A stretch of DNA of 64,000 nt, from assembly GCF_014651595.1 (NCBI RefSeq), contig NZ_BMXE01000005.1, positions 124,001-188,000 on the forward strand, given 5' to 3'. The notes beneath the pieces were generated by a model. The model was not told the origin of the DNA. It saw only the letters and a list, made by a program, of their open reading frames with translations, and made no database searches. The translations under genes were made by a program, and so were the position numbers. Shown here piece after piece: positions 25,613 through 33,621 of this stretch. The DNA comes from Pseudovibrio japonicus (GTDB lineage: Bacteria; Pseudomonadota; Alphaproteobacteria; Rhizobiales; Stappiaceae). Within the stretch, counting starts at the first letter, position 1; every line of letters starts with the position of its first letter.

Positions 25613-26476
25613 ATGAACGCAATTGCAGAAAAGACATCAAACTCCAAGGCACCAGCCGCTAACCTGCAGGTTGCCGACGACATTTTGTCTATTAACAACA
25701 TTGAAGTCATTTACGACCACGTGGTGCTGGTTCTCAAAGGTGTCTCTTTGACCGTGCCCAAGGGCGGGATTGTTGCTTTGCTCGGGGCGAACGGTGCCGG
25801 TAAGACAACGACCTTGAAGGCTATCTCCAACCTGTTGCAGGCAGAGCGTGGAGAAGTGACCAAGGGCAATATCATTTTTCAGGGCGAAGAAGTTCAGGCT
25901 CAGTCTCCAAACGAGTTGGTTCGGCGAGGGTGCATTCAGGTTATGGAAGGTCGCCATTGCTTCGGCCATTTGTCCATTGAAGATAACCTGATGACGGGTG
26001 CCTATACCCGTAAGGATGGTTCTGCCGCGATCAAGCGTGATCTTGAGATGGTTTATGACTATTTCCCGCGTTTGCGTGAGCGGCGTGCTTCGCAGGCGGG
26101 TTACACTTCTGGCGGCGAGCAGCAGATGTGTGCGGTGGGCCGTGCTTTGATGAGCCGCCCGGAAATGATCCTTCTTGATGAACCGTCTATGGGTCTCGCA
26201 CCGCAGCTGGTGGAAGAGATTTTCGAGATTGTGAAGCAGCTTAACAAAAACGAAGGTGTGTCGTTCCTTCTTGCCGAGCAGAATACCAATGTGGCGCTGA
26301 AGTACGCGACCTACGGGTACATCATGGAAGCAGGTCGTATCGTGCTGGATGGTGATGCTGAATCTTTGCGTGAAAATGAAGACGTAAAAGAGTTTTATCT
26401 TGGTGTTGGCGGAGAAGGGCGCAAATCCTTCCGCGATGGCAAACATTACAAGCGTCGTAAGCGCTGGTTGGCGTAA
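25613..26476 (+). CDS. branched-chain-type ABC transporter ATPase (LivF-like)
   Basis: About 287 residues from ATG 25613. An N-terminal extension of roughly 35 polar residues precedes ILSINNIEVIYDHVVLVLKGVS. Walker A GANGAGKTTTLK, Q-loop-region IQVMEGRHCFGHLSIEDNL, signature TSGGEQQMCAVGRALM, Walker B MILLDEPSMGLAP and H-loop LLAEQNTNVALK. The MEGRH.F and SMGLAP segments mark the LivF type. The C-terminus is basic (KHYKRRKRWLA). Second ATPase of the transporter. Confidence 0.92.
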   Translation: MNAIAEKTSNSKAPAANLQVADDILSINNIEVIYDHVVLVLKGVSLTVPKGGIVALLGANGAGKTTTLKAISNLLQAERGEVTKGNIIFQGEEVQAQSPNELVRRGCIQVMEGRHCFGHLSIEDNLMTGAYTRKDGSAAIKRDLEMVYDYFPRLRERRASQAGYTSGGEQQMCAVGRALMSRPEMILLDEPSMGLAPQLVEEIFEIVKQLNKNEGVSFLLAEQNTNVALKYATYGYIMEAGRIVLDGDAESLRENEDVKEFYLGVGGEGRKSFRDGKHYKRRKRWLA

Positions 26477-26599
26477 TCTGGTGCTGTTCGCAGAGCTACC
26501 CCAAAAAGATGGGGGTGAACTATTACAGGAAGTCAATGTATCTGGTTTTGAATAGTCTGCATGCTGCTTATTGCTGCAAAAGGTATTTTGGAGGACCAC

Positions 26600-27625
26600 A
26601 TGCGTTTGCTTCTTAGGGTTATTGTCGGGGCTGCACTTGTAAGTGTGGCCTCTGTTTTGCCTGCTGTCTCTCAAGTTAAACTGGATGGCTTCTTTCTTGC
26701 TGAAGAGGCCTGTCCGGCGTTTCAGTCTTTTCGCAAGCAGACTAATCCGGGCAACGTTTATGTGGAACGGATGCATGCCTATGAGCTGCTGGGGAAGAAC
26801 AAAGCTGAAGCATCGCATTACTTTATCCGTATGAATGGTGTGAGCCCCGCAGAGCGGTGGGTGGAGATTTCCTGTGGTCTTCATCTGGTTGAGGCTGAGG
26901 GCGGTGGTCAAAGCTCTGGCGATGGCTCTGGAGGTTCTGGCAGTGCAGAAGTGGTTCGTCCGGCAGTGCAGGGACCTTCTGCTGATGCGGAGTTCTTGCT
27001 GGCGGCAAGCTGGCAGCCTGCGTTTTGCCAGACGCATCAGGATACTGCTGAGTGTGCCTCACAGGTGTCTGGCCGGTTTGATGCCAACCACTTTGCGCTG
27101 CATGGATTGTGGCCGCAGCCGCGCGGGAATTTCTGGTGTGGTGTGACGCACGAAGAAAAGCGGCTTGCCGAGAACCGTTCCACATGGGGCGAGTTGCCAG
27201 CGTTGGAGCTTGATGAGGCGACCCGCGAGGAACTTGATAAGGTGATGCCGGGCACGCAGTCTTATCTGCACCGGTATGAGTGGGTGAAGCACGGTACCTG
27301 TTACAGCGATAGCGCTGAAGAGTATTTTTCTGAATCTCTTGATCTTATGGGGCAATTGAACGGCTCGGCTGTCCGTGATCTGTTTGCTGCTAATATTGGT
27401 GAGGTTCTGACCACAGCGCAGGTTCGAGCAGCGTTTGACGATGCCTTTGGAGCAGGAGCCGGGAACCGGGTTGAAGTGCGTTGCAGAGGCGGCTTGATCA
27501 CAGAGCTCTTTATCAATCTTAAGGGCAAGATTGAGCCAGACACCCCAATGCGCGACTTATTGCTGGCAGCAAAGCCAGTGCAATCTGATTGTCAGGGCCG
27601 GGTTGATCCTGTCGGGTTTAACTGA
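26600..27625 (+). CDS. secreted ribonuclease T2-family protein
   Basis: 341 residues from ATG 26600, with TTTTGGAGGACC upstream. A signal peptide (1-26) precedes an unusual N-terminal domain of about 85 residues and a Gly/Ser linker (GGGQSSGDGSGGSGS). The RNase T2 domain follows, with both catalytic segments: CAS1 HFALHGLWPQ and CAS2 EWVKHGTCY, each supplying an active-site histidine, plus several cysteines for disulfides. T2 enzymes cut RNA to 2',3'-cyclic then 3'-phosphates in the periplasm or outside. It sits between the ABC genes and the PaaK-like ligase, an unexpected position; co-transcription is possible but the gaps (123 and 77 bases) leave room for separate promoters. Confidence 0.88.
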   Translation: MRLLLRVIVGAALVSVASVLPAVSQVKLDGFFLAEEACPAFQSFRKQTNPGNVYVERMHAYELLGKNKAEASHYFIRMNGVSPAERWVEISCGLHLVEAEGGGQSSGDGSGGSGSAEVVRPAVQGPSADAEFLLAASWQPAFCQTHQDTAECASQVSGRFDANHFALHGLWPQPRGNFWCGVTHEEKRLAENRSTWGELPALELDEATREELDKVMPGTQSYLHRYEWVKHGTCYSDSAEEYFSESLDLMGQLNGSAVRDLFAANIGEVLTTAQVRAAFDDAFGAGAGNRVEVRCRGGLITELFINLKGKIEPDTPMRDLLLAAKPVQSDCQGRVDPVGFN

Positions 27626-27702
27626 GGGACCCGGCTCTAATGCATATGCAGGAGGGGGATGCCTTTCCTGCAGGCTATCTTTGAGGCCATGGGAGGGCTT
27701 CT

Positions 27703-28947
27703 ATGGGAAACCAATATTTTGACAAGTTGGAGATCCGTTCGCCGGAAGAACGCGAAGCTGATTTGATGGCGCGTTTGCCGGGGCAGATTGCCATGGCGAA
27801 GAACGAGGCTTCTGGTTGGGCCAAACATCTGGCTGATTTTGATCCTGCGGAGATCACGAACCGTGCAGCGCTGGCTCAGCTCCCCGTGCTGCGCAAATCA
27901 GACCTTATGGCAGCGCAGGATGCAGAGCCGCCGCTTGGTGGGTTCGCTGCGGGTGATTTTTCCAGCTATAAGCGTATCTTCATGTCTCCGGGCCCAATCT
28001 GGGAACCGCAAGGGCCAGAAGCTGATCCGTGGAAGTCTGCTCGCGCGTTTCACGCAACAGGCATTCGCCCCGGTGACATCGTTCACAATGCGCTTTCCTA
28101 TCATATGACGCCGGGTGGGTTCATTCTGGATCAGGGTGCACGCGCTTATGGCTGCGTGGTGTTTCCTGCCGGGATTGGCAACACGGATATGCAAGTTTCT
28201 GCGATTTCCAGTTTACGCCCGACAGCTTATGCGGGAACGCCGGATTATCTGAAGGTTATACTGGATCGGGGCGATGAACTTGGGGTGGATGTAAGCTCGA
28301 TCACACGCGGTCTTGTCTCTGGTGGTGCGCTTTACCCGAGCCTGCGTGAAGAGTACGCCAATCGCGGGGTTAAAGTGCTGCAGGCGTATGCAACAGCTGA
28401 TCTGGGTATCGTGGCTTATGAGAGTGAAGCCATGGAAGGTCTGATCGCCAACGAGGACTTCATCATCGAGATTGTTCGTCCCGGTACCGGAGACCCGGTT
28501 GCGCCGGGTGAAGTTGGTGAGTTGGTGGTGACAACATTCTCCCCGACCTATCCGCTTATTCGTTTCGCGACTGGTGATTTGTCCGCCATCATGCCGGGTA
28601 TCTCGCCGTGTGGCCGCACAAATATGCGCCTGAAAGGCTGGATGGGGCGTGCTGACCAGCGCACCAAAGTGAAGGGCATGTTTGTGGACCCAGCGCAGAT
28701 TGAGCGCCTTCGCAAGAATGCCGGTGATGAGGTTGGGCGGGCGCGGCTTTCAGTTGTTCGTCAGGGGGAACAGGATCACATGATCCTGAGAGTGGAAACG
28801 GAAGCTGCGAGTGAAGACTTTATCGCTGCGTTGAAGAAATCGCTGAAAGAGCACACAGGGTTGAATGGTGATGTGGAACTAGTTGCTCCCGATGCCTTGC
28901 CGAATGATGGAAAAGTGATCTCGGATGAGCGGGAAGTGACCGCGTAG
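27703..28947 (+). CDS. PaaK-like AMP-binding protein with altered ATP loop
   Basis: A 414-residue member of the phenylacetate-CoA ligase branch. The recognisable parts are LSYHMTPGGFILDQGARAYGC, PTAYAGTPDYLKVIL, GLVSGGALYPSLREEY, LQAYATADLGIVAYE and the hinge segment GRADQRTKVKGMFVDPAQIE. The glycine-rich ATP loop that normally reads SSGTTGKPT is replaced by FMSPGPIWEPQG, without the TSGTTG core. In PaaK this loop binds the phosphates of ATP, so catalysis may differ. It follows the Liv-type cluster in the same direction, as in related gene clusters where such a protein closes the operon. Confidence 0.82.
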   Translation: MGNQYFDKLEIRSPEEREADLMARLPGQIAMAKNEASGWAKHLADFDPAEITNRAALAQLPVLRKSDLMAAQDAEPPLGGFAAGDFSSYKRIFMSPGPIWEPQGPEADPWKSARAFHATGIRPGDIVHNALSYHMTPGGFILDQGARAYGCVVFPAGIGNTDMQVSAISSLRPTAYAGTPDYLKVILDRGDELGVDVSSITRGLVSGGALYPSLREEYANRGVKVLQAYATADLGIVAYESEAMEGLIANEDFIIEIVRPGTGDPVAPGEVGELVVTTFSPTYPLIRFATGDLSAIMPGISPCGRTNMRLKGWMGRADQRTKVKGMFVDPAQIERLRKNAGDEVGRARLSVVRQGEQDHMILRVETEAASEDFIAALKKSLKEHTGLNGDVELVAPDALPNDGKVISDEREVTA

Positions 28948-28975
28948 TCCTTCTTTTCACTGCTACATCTCTGAA

Positions 28976-29009
28976 ATGCCAGTCTGCTTGTGTGGGCTGG
29001 CATCTTTCT
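28976..29009 (+). terminator. terminator after the PaaK-like gene
   Basis: ATGCCAG (28976-28982, preceded by AA) pairs with CTGGCAT (28997-29003), followed by CTTTCTATTC, 30 bases past the stop codon. Confidence 0.7.
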
Positions 29010-29120
29010 ATTCTGGGTAGTTTCACGGAAATAATCAGAAAATCATAGGGTTTGATCTTGGCGTGGACAGCTGGAAACTCTATTTAGCAAAGGGATTGGA
29101 TCTGACGGGCAAGGGGTCTC

Positions 29121-30167
29121 ATGAGCCAGAACACAAGCGGTAACGCCACAAACCATGACAATCATCCTTCGGTTTCTTTCGGGAAAGTTGGTGTACTTCT
29201 CGTAAATCTCGGGACGCCAGATGGAACTGACTATTGGTCAATGCGCCGATACTTGTCACAATTTCTTTCAGATCGCCGTGTGATTGAATGGTCTCGCTTG
29301 TTCTGGCAACCCATTCTCCAAGGGATTGTGCTAAGCAAACGCCCGCAGAAATCTGGAGCAGCTTATCGGGAAATCTGGAATAACGAGCTGGATGAAAGCC
29401 CGCTGCGCACGATTACACGAAGTCAGTCGGACAAGCTTGCTGGTTTGCTTTCGGATCTGGGTGATGATGTGGTTGTGGACTGGGCGATGCGTTATGGCAA
29501 CCCGTCCATCGTAAGTCGTCTTGATGCACTAAAGGAAAAGGGCTGCGATCGTATCCTCGTCTTCCCGCTTTACCCGCAGTACTCAGCTTCGACAACAGCG
29601 ACGGTAAATGATGAAGTGTTCCGCGCACTCCTCAAGATGCGCTGGCAGCCGACTATTCGGATTGTGCCGCCCTACCATGATGATGAGACCTACATCGACT
29701 CGCTTGCGGCTTCCATCAAGAATAAGCTTTCTGAGCTGGAGGAGGAGCCGGAGACGGTTCTTGCGTCATTCCATGGGATCCCACAAAGCTACTTCGACAA
29801 GGGCGATCCGTATTACTGCCATTGTCAGAAAACGACCCGCTTGCTGCGCGAGAAGCTGGGTTGGGATGACAAGAAACTTCAGATCACCTTCCAGTCGCGC
29901 TTTGGACCAGAAGAATGGTTGCAGCCTTATACTGACAAGACGGTAGAGAAGCTGGCCAAGGAAGGCATGAAGCGGATTGCGGTTTTGAACCCGGGATTTG
30001 TGGCAGACTGCCTTGAAACGCTGGAAGAGATTGCCGGTGAAGCTGCCGAGATCTTTGAGGAGCATGGGGGAGAGCACTTTACGCATATCCCATGCCTGAA
30101 TGATGCTCCGGAAGGCATGGCTGTGCTGGAGAGTGTAGTTCGGCGTGAACTCTCCGGCTGGACCTAG
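29121..30167 (+). CDS. hemH: ferrochelatase
   Basis: A 348-residue ferrochelatase, inserting ferrous iron into protoporphyrin IX in the last step of protoheme synthesis. Diagnostic sequence: KVGVLLVNLGTPDGTDYWSMRRYLSQFLSDRRVI at the N-terminus, LVFPLYPQYSASTTATVND, the catalytic-histidine segment LASFHGIPQSYFDKGDPY, and the acidic metal-path motif NPGFVADCLETLEEI. Length matches the bacterial family. It is monocistronic, ended by a hairpin at 30193-30234. No iron-responsive operator was recognised upstream. Confidence 0.97.
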   Translation: MSQNTSGNATNHDNHPSVSFGKVGVLLVNLGTPDGTDYWSMRRYLSQFLSDRRVIEWSRLFWQPILQGIVLSKRPQKSGAAYREIWNNELDESPLRTITRSQSDKLAGLLSDLGDDVVVDWAMRYGNPSIVSRLDALKEKGCDRILVFPLYPQYSASTTATVNDEVFRALLKMRWQPTIRIVPPYHDDETYIDSLAASIKNKLSELEEEPETVLASFHGIPQSYFDKGDPYYCHCQKTTRLLREKLGWDDKKLQITFQSRFGPEEWLQPYTDKTVEKLAKEGMKRIAVLNPGFVADCLETLEEIAGEAAEIFEEHGGEHFTHIPCLNDAPEGMAVLESVVRRELSGWT

Positions 30168-30192
30168 AAATTAAGTTTAAATTTACTATGTG

Positions 30193-30234
30193 AAAAAGAG
30201 CATCAGTTTCCTTTGGGAGGCGGTGCTCTTTTTG
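30193..30234 (+). terminator. terminator after hemH
   Basis: AAAAAGAGCA (30193-30202) pairs with TGCTCTTTTT (30224-30233) around a 21-base loop that may fold further; a T-run is part of the stem's right arm. Confidence 0.8.
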
Positions 30235-30316
30235 CATTTATTCCCGCAGTTTTCTCTGGTCTTTATAAGGCAAAGCTACGATAGTTTAGTTCTAATACTC
30301 CAAAGGACTCAAAGTT

Positions 30317-31291
30317 ATGGACATTCTGACAGGCAGTTCGATCACCGTCCTCATTTTGGTGGTTGTGATCATACTTGTTGTATTTGCTGGCGCGAAGATG
30401 GTCCCTCAGGGCTACAACTACACGGTTGAGAGATTTGGCAAGTACAGGCGGACATTGAACTCTGGTCTGAATATCATTGTTCCTTTCATTGATCAGATTG
30501 GCCACAAGGTGAATATGATGGAGCAGGTGCTTGATGTGCCTGCGCAAGAAGTTATCACCAAAGACAATGCCACGATTACTGCCGATGGTGTGACTTTCTA
30601 TCAGGTTCTGAGCGCTTCCCAGGCGGCCTACGAAGTTCTGGGCCTTCAAAACGCGATCCTGACGATGACCATGACTAATATTCGTAGTGTCATGGGGTCC
30701 ATGGATCTGGATCAGCTGCTCTCCAATCGTGATGAAATCAATGCACGACTGCTACGGGTTGTTGATGCGGCCTGTGAGCCGTGGGGTGTGAAGATTACTC
30801 GTATCGAGATTAAGGATATCAATCCACCGAATGATCTTGTTGATGCCATGGCTCGCCAGATGAAGGCGGAGCGCGAAAAGCGTGCGGCGATTCTGGAAGC
30901 GGAAGGCGCTCGGCAGGCTGAGATTGCCAAGGCAGAAGGTGTAAAGCAGTCGCTCATTCTGGAAGCGGAAGGCCGTCAACAGGCCGCAATGCGTGATGCG
31001 GAAGCGCGTGAGCGTCTTGCCGAGGCAGAAGCCAAAGCGACCGTGATGGTTTCCAAGGCAATTGCTGAAGGAGATATGGGTGCAATCAACTACTTCGTTG
31101 CAAACAAGTACGTTGAAGCATTTGGTGAACTTGCCAAATCACCAAACCAGAAAACCCTCATCCTGCCTATGGAAGCAACCGGTATGATCGGAAGTCTTGC
31201 GGGCATTGCCGAAATTGGAAAAGAAGCGCTGAAGGAATCTGAGAAGCGCCGGTCCAGCCGTATTCCTAACACTGGTGGGTCAGAGGGCTGA
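30317..31291 (+). CDS. qmcA: SPFH/stomatin-like membrane protein, QmcA type
   Basis: A 324-residue SPFH (band 7) protein. One N-terminal membrane anchor (ITVLILVVVIILVVFAGAKM), then the SPFH domain from MVPQGYNYTVERFGKYRRTLNSG through VGITRIEIKDINPP-like sequence, and a long Ala/Glu/Lys-rich coiled coil (about 195-260) that drives oligomerisation. SPFH proteins of this type form large membrane microdomain cages and, with NfeD-type partners or proteases, take part in membrane protein quality control. The NfeD-like gene starts five bases downstream, the usual pairing. Confidence 0.9.
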   Translation: MDILTGSSITVLILVVVIILVVFAGAKMVPQGYNYTVERFGKYRRTLNSGLNIIVPFIDQIGHKVNMMEQVLDVPAQEVITKDNATITADGVTFYQVLSASQAAYEVLGLQNAILTMTMTNIRSVMGSMDLDQLLSNRDEINARLLRVVDAACEPWGVKITRIEIKDINPPNDLVDAMARQMKAEREKRAAILEAEGARQAEIAKAEGVKQSLILEAEGRQQAAMRDAEARERLAEAEAKATVMVSKAIAEGDMGAINYFVANKYVEAFGELAKSPNQKTLILPMEATGMIGSLAGIAEIGKEALKESEKRRSSRIPNTGGSEG

Positions 31292-31296
31292 TTGAT

Positions 31297-31764
31297 ATGC
31301 TGATAGAGCTGTTCCAAAACGGTATCGAACCTTGGGTTTGGTTTGCGTCCGGGCTCGTTCTTATCGGGCTGGAGTTGGCGGTACCAGGCTCATTCCTGAT
31401 CTGGTTTGGAGCGGCGGCTCTTATCGTCGGGGCGCTGGTTGCTTACGTTGACGTGGATTGGCGTTGGCAGCTGGTCCTGTGGGGTATTTTGTCTCTCAGT
31501 CTGCTGCTTGTTGGTCGCCGTGTGACGGTTCGAGCCGGTGCTAAGGAAGGCGATCCTTATCTCAATAAAAGGGGGAGCCGTTATCAGGGACAGGTGTTTG
31601 TGTTGAAGCAGCCTCTCACCCACGGAGAAGGTACGCTAGAGATCGGCGATTCACTCTGGCGGATCAGCGGTCCGGATTTGCCAGCGGGTACTTCTGTTAA
31701 AGTCGTTGGTCAAAAGGGGACGACGCTGGTTGTTGAAGCTGCTTCTGAGGATACGGAGGCTTAG
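31297..31764 (+). CDS. NfeD-family membrane protein
   Basis: A 155-residue short NfeD-like (YbbK/YuaF type) protein. Two or three membrane spans in the first half (VWFASGLVLIGLELAVPGSFLIWFGAAALIVGALVAYV and WQLVLWGILSLSLLLVGR) are followed by a C-terminal OB-fold domain (LNKRGSRYQGQVFVLKQPLTHGEGTLEIGDSLWRISGPDLPAGTSVKVV). It belongs with the upstream qmcA in a two-gene operon. It ends three bases from the convergent motB-like gene. Confidence 0.9.
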   Translation: MLIELFQNGIEPWVWFASGLVLIGLELAVPGSFLIWFGAAALIVGALVAYVDVDWRWQLVLWGILSLSLLLVGRRVTVRAGAKEGDPYLNKRGSRYQGQVFVLKQPLTHGEGTLEIGDSLWRISGPDLPAGTSVKVVGQKGTTLVVEAASEDTEA

Positions 31765-31767
31765 CGC

Positions 31768-32628
31768 CTACTGATATGGATTAAAGTCTGGTGGCAACGG
31801 TGGTTCTTCTGCCATCAGCAGAATTGAAATGCGGCGGTTTGCTGCAAGATACGGGTCATTCGGGAAGAGGGGCTCAGTATCCGCTTTTCCGACGACCGAA
31901 TATATATTGTTTGAGGGCAGGCCATATTCGGAGAGAATTTGGCGCGCAGTGTTTGCGCGATCTGCAGAAAGTTCCCAGCCTGTTTCGTTCGGAGAGGTCA
32001 CCAGCTGACCTGTTGTGGTGTGACCGGTGATACGGACGCGGTTGGGCAGTTTCGCCAGAACCGGCGCCATCTTGGCAAGCAGGCGCCGTGTGATCTCATA
32101 GGGATACTTGGAGCCTTCCGGATACATGGAGCGGCCTTCCTGATCGACAATTAGGATATTGAGGCCCTCATCGGTTTGCTCGAGAATAATGTTGTTCGAG
32201 ATCTCGTTTATGTCAGGCATTTCCTGAAACGCCTGGCGCAATGAAACGGCGGCGGTTGCAAACTGTCTTGGCTTTTCGATCGCCGTTTTCTTGGTGGTAT
32301 GGGTGTTTGCCTCAGGCCCCTGTTTGCGTTTTTCCGGGTGGCTCTCGGTAGCAAAATCAGCATCTGTGTTTTGCAGCTCGTAGGTGATGTCTTTCATAAA
32401 GTCGCGCAGAGGCACGCCTTCGATTTCAAGGACACCGGCGCGCTTGGTGACCTGTTTGATGCCGAATGCGTCTTTAATGGAACCAGCTACGACCTGAAGT
32501 TTCTGCTTGTCTTGCACTGAGAACGAGATGATGAGCACGAAGAAGCACACAAGCAGGGACATCAAATCGGCAAACGTTATCAGCCAGGCCGGGGCACCCT
32601 TGCGTGCCGCTCTTTTTCTACCCACCAT
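31768..32628 (-). CDS. motB: MotB/PomB-like stator protein
   Basis: A 286-residue protein with the MotB plug-and-anchor layout. A short basic N-terminus precedes the single membrane span WLITFADLMSLLVCFFVLII, in which Asp21 is the ion-carrying residue. A linker (about 60-130) leads to the OmpA-like peptidoglycan-binding domain (RVRITGHTTTGQLVTSPNETGWELSADRANTARQIL, then NRRISILLM). AAGGAGAGCAC precedes the ATG. It follows the motA-like gene by 24 bases. No other flagellar gene is present here, so whether it drives the flagellar motor or another process needs context. Confidence 0.85.
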   Translation of the reverse strand: MVGRKRAARKGAPAWLITFADLMSLLVCFFVLIISFSVQDKQKLQVVAGSIKDAFGIKQVTKRAGVLEIEGVPLRDFMKDITYELQNTDADFATESHPEKRKQGPEANTHTTKKTAIEKPRQFATAAVSLRQAFQEMPDINEISNNIILEQTDEGLNILIVDQEGRSMYPEGSKYPYEITRRLLAKMAPVLAKLPNRVRITGHTTTGQLVTSPNETGWELSADRANTARQILSEYGLPSNNIYSVVGKADTEPLFPNDPYLAANRRISILLMAEEPPLPPDFNPYQ

Positions 32629-32652
32629 TGTGCTCTCCTTGCCCCGAGCCGC

Positions 32653-33423
32653 TTATGTTGCCGCTTCGGCCATGTTTGAGCGCCCTTTTTCCGGAATGTA
32701 GGCCAGCAGCATCTCACGGATCAGGGAAGGGCTCTTGTTCTCGCGAATTTGCAGCACGCCATCGATGACCAGGGTCTGGTTGAGTTCTTCCTGCTCGAAT
32801 TTGGAATCCAGTTTATCTGCAACAGGGGTACACACCACGTTGGCGATGAGTGCACCATAAAGCGTTGTCAAAAGCGCAATCGCCATTGAGGGGCCGATGG
32901 TGGACGGGTCGTCCATGGTCGCAAGCATCTGGACCAGACCGACGAGCGTTCCAATCATTCCGAAGGCCGGTGCTGAGTCGGCAAGGGCTCGGTAGACGCG
33001 GGCGCCTTCGTTCAAGCGCGTCAGGTAAAGGTCGCGTTCTTTCTCCATCGAATCGCGAATGAGATTGTAGTCGTAGCCGTCGGCCACATATTGCATGCCT
33101 TTCGCAAGCGTTGGTTCATCGATCTTGACGTTTTCCAGACCGAGAGGACCTTCTTTGCGAGCGGTTTCAGCAAGATGCGCGATGTTTTCGACAAGTTCGC
33201 GAGGCTCGATCTTTTTGTGGGTGAAAGCCAGCTTTGCTCCCATCCCAAAGGCACTTAGCAAGCCATTCAGCGGAAATCTGACGAGTGTGGCCGCAAGACC
33301 GCCACCGACCACGATCAAAAGAGACGGAAGGTCAACGAACTGGCTGAAGCTTCCACCTATAAAAATAGCTGTCAGCACGGTTACGCAAGCGGCGATAACG
33401 CCGATTATCGTGGCTAGATCCAT
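32653..33423 (-). CDS. motA: MotA/PomA-like proton or sodium channel protein
   Basis: A 256-residue MotA/TolQ/ExbB-superfamily protein of PomA length rather than the roughly 290 residues of typical rhizobial MotA. Four membrane spans: IIGVIAACVTVLTAIFI, SLLIVVGGGLAATLVRF, SAPAFGMIGTLVGLVQMLA and IALLTTLYGALIANVVCTP. The cytosolic loop (about 60-150) has the charged residues expected for rotor contact, including REL and EKERDLYLTRLNEGARVYR. It is the partner of the downstream MotB-like protein; the size suggests a PomAB-like stator and perhaps sodium coupling, which is inference. Confidence 0.87.
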   Translation of the reverse strand: MDLATIIGVIAACVTVLTAIFIGGSFSQFVDLPSLLIVVGGGLAATLVRFPLNGLLSAFGMGAKLAFTHKKIEPRELVENIAHLAETARKEGPLGLENVKIDEPTLAKGMQYVADGYDYNLIRDSMEKERDLYLTRLNEGARVYRALADSAPAFGMIGTLVGLVQMLATMDDPSTIGPSMAIALLTTLYGALIANVVCTPVADKLDSKFEQEELNQTLVIDGVLQIRENKSPSLIREMLLAYIPEKGRSNMAEAAT

Positions 33424-33568
33424 TTAGCTTACCCGAATGCGCCTTTGATGAGGCAATTTAACTAGTATTAATCTGGGGTATTATGGCTAACCAAATCCTA
33501 ATAAATGGGAAAATTTAGGCTGCGCAGGATTACTAGTGTGTATCCCTGGGATCGAGGCAGGACTCAAA

Positions 33569-33597
33569 ATGCCCGAGCGTGGGGTTATCTCGGGCAT
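33569..33597 (-). terminator. terminator of the KpsF/KdsD gene
   Basis: ATGCCCGAG (33569-33577) pairs with CTCGGGCAT (33589-33597). Read on the minus strand the stem is followed by TTTTGAG. It lies 25 bases past the stop of the isomerase gene. Confidence 0.8.
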
Positions 33598-33621
33598 CAA
33601 GCAGTTTGTGGTCGGCTAAAG

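Noticed and set aside
25637..27037. 466-codon open frame on the minus strand
   Set aside because: Runs across two unrelated plus-strand genes and an intergenic gap; no domain or ribosome site.
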